Of a stretch of DNA of 32,966 bases, positions 32,678 to 32,966 are shown piece after piece. The DNA comes from Nitrospirota bacterium (lineage in GTDB: Bacteria > Nitrospirota > Leptospirillia > Leptospirillales > Leptospirillaceae): positions 1 to 32,966 of the forward strand of contig JAKBXW010000012.1 of assembly GCA_021840555.1 (NCBI GenBank), in the 5' to 3' direction. The translations under genes and the position numbers were made by a program. Below the pieces are notes generated by a model. That model saw nothing but the letters and a program-made list of their open reading frames with translations. It did not search any database and was not told the DNA's origin. Numbering within the stretch: the first letter of the stretch is position 1; each line of letters begins with the position of its first letter.

Positions 32678-32966
32678 TCACAGGATAAAGCACTCGAGAA
32701 TCCTGGACGCGATCGCATCCAGAATAAAAAGCCCCTCTCCCGTCAAGACAAGAGCCTCGCAATTCGTACGATCTATCTTGGCAAGTCCTTTTCGTACGAT
32801 ATCATCAAGAACAATACGTACACTATCCGATTTCGTACGAATTGAAATCCATTCGACAGGAACCCCCGTGCAAAGGCGCAAATTCGTATAGAGGAACTCA
32901 ACATCATGGTCGCGGGCGGTGAGAGTTTCGGTTGAGACCACCGGATGCTTTCTCATGATTCGTACG
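32678..32966 (-). CDS. Possible partial gene of unknown function
   Basis: On the minus strand the frame is open from the window edge to 32678. The first ATG (32956) lacks a ribosome site, so the true start would lie outside the window. The visible 92-residue product (KHPVVSTETLTARDHDVEF, then CTGVPVEWISIRTK and LVLTGEGLFILDAIAS) has ordinary composition but matches nothing I know. The palindromic repeats run through it in different frames, which argues against simple coding constraint. It could be real and truncated, or non-coding. Confidence 0.3.
   Translation of the reverse strand, partial: VRIMRKHPVVSTETLTARDHDVEFLYTNLRLCTGVPVEWISIRTKSDSVRIVLDDIVRKGLAKIDRTNCEALVLTGEGLFILDAIASRILECFIL
32763..32966. 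repeat. Cluster of TTCGTACGAW palindromes
   Basis: Close copies at 32763-32772, 32791-32800, 32832-32841 (perfect TTCGTACGAA) and 32959-32966 (cut by the window end), plus weaker versions near 32814 (ATACGTAC) and 32883 (TTCGTATAGA). Spacings are 28, 41 and 127 bases. Confidence 0.65.

Noticed and set aside
1-32966. CRISPR arrays, tRNA or rRNA genes
   Set aside because: No regularly spaced direct repeats, no cloverleaf with a T-loop and no rRNA sequence were found by reading both strands.

Overview
The window looks like chromosomal DNA of a GC-rich Gram-negative bacterium. Gene content and protein style (ferredoxin-type sulfite/nitrite reductase, gltB-yicC-gmk-rpoZ-coaBC order, efp-accB-accC block, several unrelated lipoproteins) fit a Leptospirillum-like member of the Nitrospirota. 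That is an inference from remembered gene styles, not a database match.

Left third (1-9.3 kb): a same-strand housekeeping block holds the 3' part of gltB (cut by the window edge), yicC, gmk, rpoZ and coaBC. It converges on a divergent Nramp-family transporter whose TM1 and TM6 motifs resemble the magnesium-type (NRMT) branch rather than canonical Mn/Fe Nramp. From 9.3 to 10.8 kb no convincing protein gene is visible. This gap is rich in perfect inverted repeats, and its right half has a promoter-like site, several well-formed hairpins and a T-run, so it may encode a structured RNA or a long leader.

Middle (10.8-21 kb): an operon-like run has overlapping or tight junctions: a TPR/roadblock-like protein, aroQ, efp, accB, accC, thiE and a dolichol-phosphate-mannose-synthase-like glycosyltransferase. 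It is followed by two single-gene units with their own promoter candidates: a membrane-anchored DUF3105 protein ending in tandem hairpins, and an orphan RND permease with no adaptor or outer-membrane partner nearby.

Accessory island (21-23.4 kb): a RelE/ParE-type toxin with a two-domain antitoxin (minus strand) and a FitAB/VapBC-type RHH/PIN pair (plus strand) flank a decayed transposase remnant.

Right third (23.4-33 kb): an assimilatory siroheme reductase has a clear promoter with a 17-nt perfect palindrome over the predicted start of transcription, and is followed by an unrecognised membrane protein. Divergently, three lipoprotein genes lie in a row, a beta-propeller-like one and two tandem paralogues, followed by a XerC/D-type tyrosine recombinase and a family 2 glycosyltransferase. 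The last 200 bases carry a cluster of the palindrome TTCGTACGAW in different reading frames and orientations, running off the window. This is the least explained sequence signal here.
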